A stretch of 5,930 nt of DNA, from positions 1 to 5,930 of the forward strand of contig JAEZYD010000016.1 of the NCBI GenBank assembly GCA_023419375.1, written 5' to 3'. Each line of letters opens with the position of its first letter. Position 1 is the stretch's first letter. The DNA is from Pseudomonadota bacterium (GTDB taxonomy: Bacteria > Desulfobacterota > Desulfovibrionia > Desulfovibrionales > Desulfovibrionaceae). A program made the position numbers and the translations under genes. This document shows, one piece after another, positions 5,057 to 5,930 of this stretch. The notes below the pieces were generated by a model, which did not search any database, had not been told where the DNA came from, and saw only the letters and a program-made list of their open reading frames with translations.

Positions 5057-5689
5057 ATGAGTGAATCCAAGAGCAACAACGGTGATTTCCCGGCTATGGA
5101 CGTGAGCGCGGATCGGCTTGACCGGATTGCGGATTTTTTTAACGAAGTCGGCATGCTGCGGCACACGCCCCGCACGGGATACGCCTTTTTGGGCACCGGG
5201 CAGGAGAACGTGGCCGAGCATTCCTACCGGGTGAGCGTCATGGGCTATGTGCTGGCCCGCATGTGCGGTATGGATCCGGCGCGGGTGACCTATCTTTGCC
5301 TGTTCCATGATTTGCACGAGGCGCGCACGGGCGATCTGAACTACGTGAACCACCGCTATGCGCAGTGTCAGGCCCGCAAGGCGCTGGAAGACTGCGTGGA
5401 CGGAACAGGGCTTGAGGATGACGTGCTGCCCCTCTGGGACGAGCTGGAGGAAGAAGCCAGCCGAGAGGCCATTCTGGCGCACGATGCCGACCAGCTTGAT
5501 CTTATCTGCAACCTCAAGGCTGAACTGGACAAGGGCAATGCCTTTGCCGCCCAGTGGCTGGAAAGCGCGGTCAAACGTCTGCGCAGCCCTGCGGCGCAGC
5601 AGGTGGCCGAGGCCGTGCTGCGCGCGGATCACAACCGCTGGTGGTATGGGCAGGTTGAGCGGGAATGGTGGGTACGGCGAGGTCGCTGA
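5057..5689 (+). CDS. HD-domain phosphohydrolase, YfbR/HDDC2 (5'-deoxynucleotidase-like) family
   Basis: A 210-residue cytoplasmic protein, about the usual length for the family. The metal-binding HD set is complete: His55 (ENVAEHSYRV), His84-Asp85 in FHDLHEARTGDL, and Asp145 in HDADQLD. Glu88 and Asp93 match the HDxxE...TGD pattern of E. coli YfbR, a metal-dependent phosphatase acting on deoxynucleoside 5'-monophosphates. The LRHTPRTGY stretch (34-42) before the first His resembles HDDC2-type members (LKxxPRTGW). The substrate is inferred from the family only. No signal peptide or membrane segment is seen. The ribosome binding site before 5057 is poor; Met14 at 5096 has GGTGA about ten bases upstream and is a plausible alternative start, which would leave a 197-residue protein. 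The gene is monocistronic, framed by hairpins upstream and a strong terminator 20 bases past its stop. No link to the two-component system is evident. Confidence 0.85.
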   Translation: MSESKSNNGDFPAMDVSADRLDRIADFFNEVGMLRHTPRTGYAFLGTGQENVAEHSYRVSVMGYVLARMCGMDPARVTYLCLFHDLHEARTGDLNYVNHRYAQCQARKALEDCVDGTGLEDDVLPLWDELEEEASREAILAHDADQLDLICNLKAELDKGNAFAAQWLESAVKRLRSPAAQQVAEAVLRADHNRWWYGQVEREWWVRRGR

Positions 5690-5709
5690 AAACAGATTTT
5701 CAGAAGTAC

Positions 5710-5765
5710 AAAAGGCCCGAAACCGGGCGGCGCATTGCTGCGTCATCCGGTCTCGGGCCTTTTTT
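5710..5765 (+). terminator. Strong rho-independent terminator of the HD-domain gene
   Basis: AAAAGGCCCGA (5710-5720) pairs with TCGGGCC plus four T (5753-5763). One A·C mismatch follows, then ACCGG (5722-5726) pairs with CCGGT (5747-5751). The inner arm can continue with GCGCA/TGCGT around a TTGC loop. The T tract runs 5760-5765. The matching A run on the left means it may also stop minus-strand transcription arriving from the insertion sequence, so it could work in both directions. Confidence 0.92.
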
Positions 5766-5802
5766 GATATTTTGTCGGGGAGGAGCAGAGAGGCCTTTTA
5801 AC

Positions 5803-5930
5803 TGTGTAGAGTGTCAACACGTTGTTCACCCTCCCAGCTTTGAAGCTGGAGGTTTTCTGCCAAGAGCCGAGTGTGGTCGCAAAAAATTATAACGATGCGT
5901 CCATATCGGCAGATACGCTGTTCTTTTCCA
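5803..5930 (-). mobile_element. End of an IS481-like insertion sequence (partial, continues beyond the window)
   Basis: The element is inferred from the C-terminal transposase coding sequence on the minus strand. The outer boundary is placed at TGTGTAGAG (5803 or 5805), because IS481-type ends commonly begin TGT and lie within a few codons of the transposase stop. This is the terminus at the 3' end of the transposase; the opposite end, its inverted repeat and any target-site duplication are outside the window. The boundary is approximate. The 37 bases between the terminator and this end (5766-5802) hold nothing recognisable. Confidence 0.5.
5826..5930 (-). CDS. IS481-family transposase, C-terminal fragment (cut by the window edge, probably frameshifted near its end)
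   Basis: Thirty-four residues are readable before a TGA at 5828-5826. They include RYNFLRPHSALGRKPPASKL, the characteristic end of the rve-type integrase core in IS481-like transposases (YNxxRPHSALGxKPPxSRL). The DDE catalytic residues lie upstream, outside the window. After the TGA, another frame reads VNNVLTLYTV, which resembles the usual IS481 C-terminus. A one-base loss in the GGGAGGG run near 5829-5835 would explain the early stop. The loss would remove only about ten residues, so activity may not be affected. The family call is good; the frameshift is inference. Confidence 0.7.
   Translation of the reverse strand, partial: WKRTAYLPIWTHRYNFLRPHSALGRKPPASKLGG

Noticed and set aside
5834..5849. 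The CCAGCTT-TG-AAGCTGG hairpin near the right edge, first read as the end of an IS200/IS605 element.
   Set aside because: The hairpin lies inside the codons for PPASKL of an IS481-like transposase tail, which explains the sequence better. No TnpA or TnpB sequence is seen.
1..5930. CRISPR arrays, tRNA or rRNA genes.
   Set aside because: No regularly spaced short repeats, no tRNA cloverleaf-like segment and no rRNA sequence were seen.

Overview
The window reads as an accessory-type stretch of a moderately GC-rich, sigma-54-using Gram-negative chromosome. Gene content and the style of the intergenic repeats suggest a Desulfovibrio-like delta-proteobacterium (Desulfovibrionaceae). That assignment is an inference from recall, not a search result.

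Layout, left to right. Positions 1-238 are non-coding as far as I can see. Then come two minus-strand genes for exported Spy/CpxP/ZraP-type periplasmic proteins: a zraP-like gene with a Met/Cys/His-rich segment (239-733) and a smaller paralog without it (1040-1501). They are separated by a 306-base spacer. The spacer holds a textbook sigma-54 promoter for the first gene (803-818), AT-rich inverted repeats upstream of it, and a strong terminator for the second gene (984-1015). A 174-base divergent spacer follows, with a second, imperfect sigma-54-like element and two inverted repeats. On the plus strand lie a membrane histidine kinase (1676-3181) and an NtrC-type response regulator (3242-4603), which together form a ZraS/ZraR (HydH/HydG)-type two-component system.

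Positions 4604-5056 have no convincing gene. They hold two copies of a ~105-bp hairpin-rich direct repeat (about 92% identical over aligned bases), then two further inverted-repeat structures. An HD-domain phosphohydrolase of the YfbR/HDDC2 type (5057-5689) comes next, closed by a very strong terminator (5710-5765). The right edge is the 3' end of an IS481-like transposase on the minus strand (5826-5930), entering from outside the window and apparently frameshifted near its end.

How it fits together (inference): the kinase senses an envelope or metal signal and phosphorylates the regulator at D53. The regulator then activates sigma-54 RNA polymerase at the divergent periplasmic-chaperone genes. 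The perfect -24/-12 element in front of zraP, with a 9-bp inverted repeat centred about 125 bases upstream of the predicted start site, is the expected geometry for this. The HD hydrolase and the IS end look functionally unrelated to that regulon.
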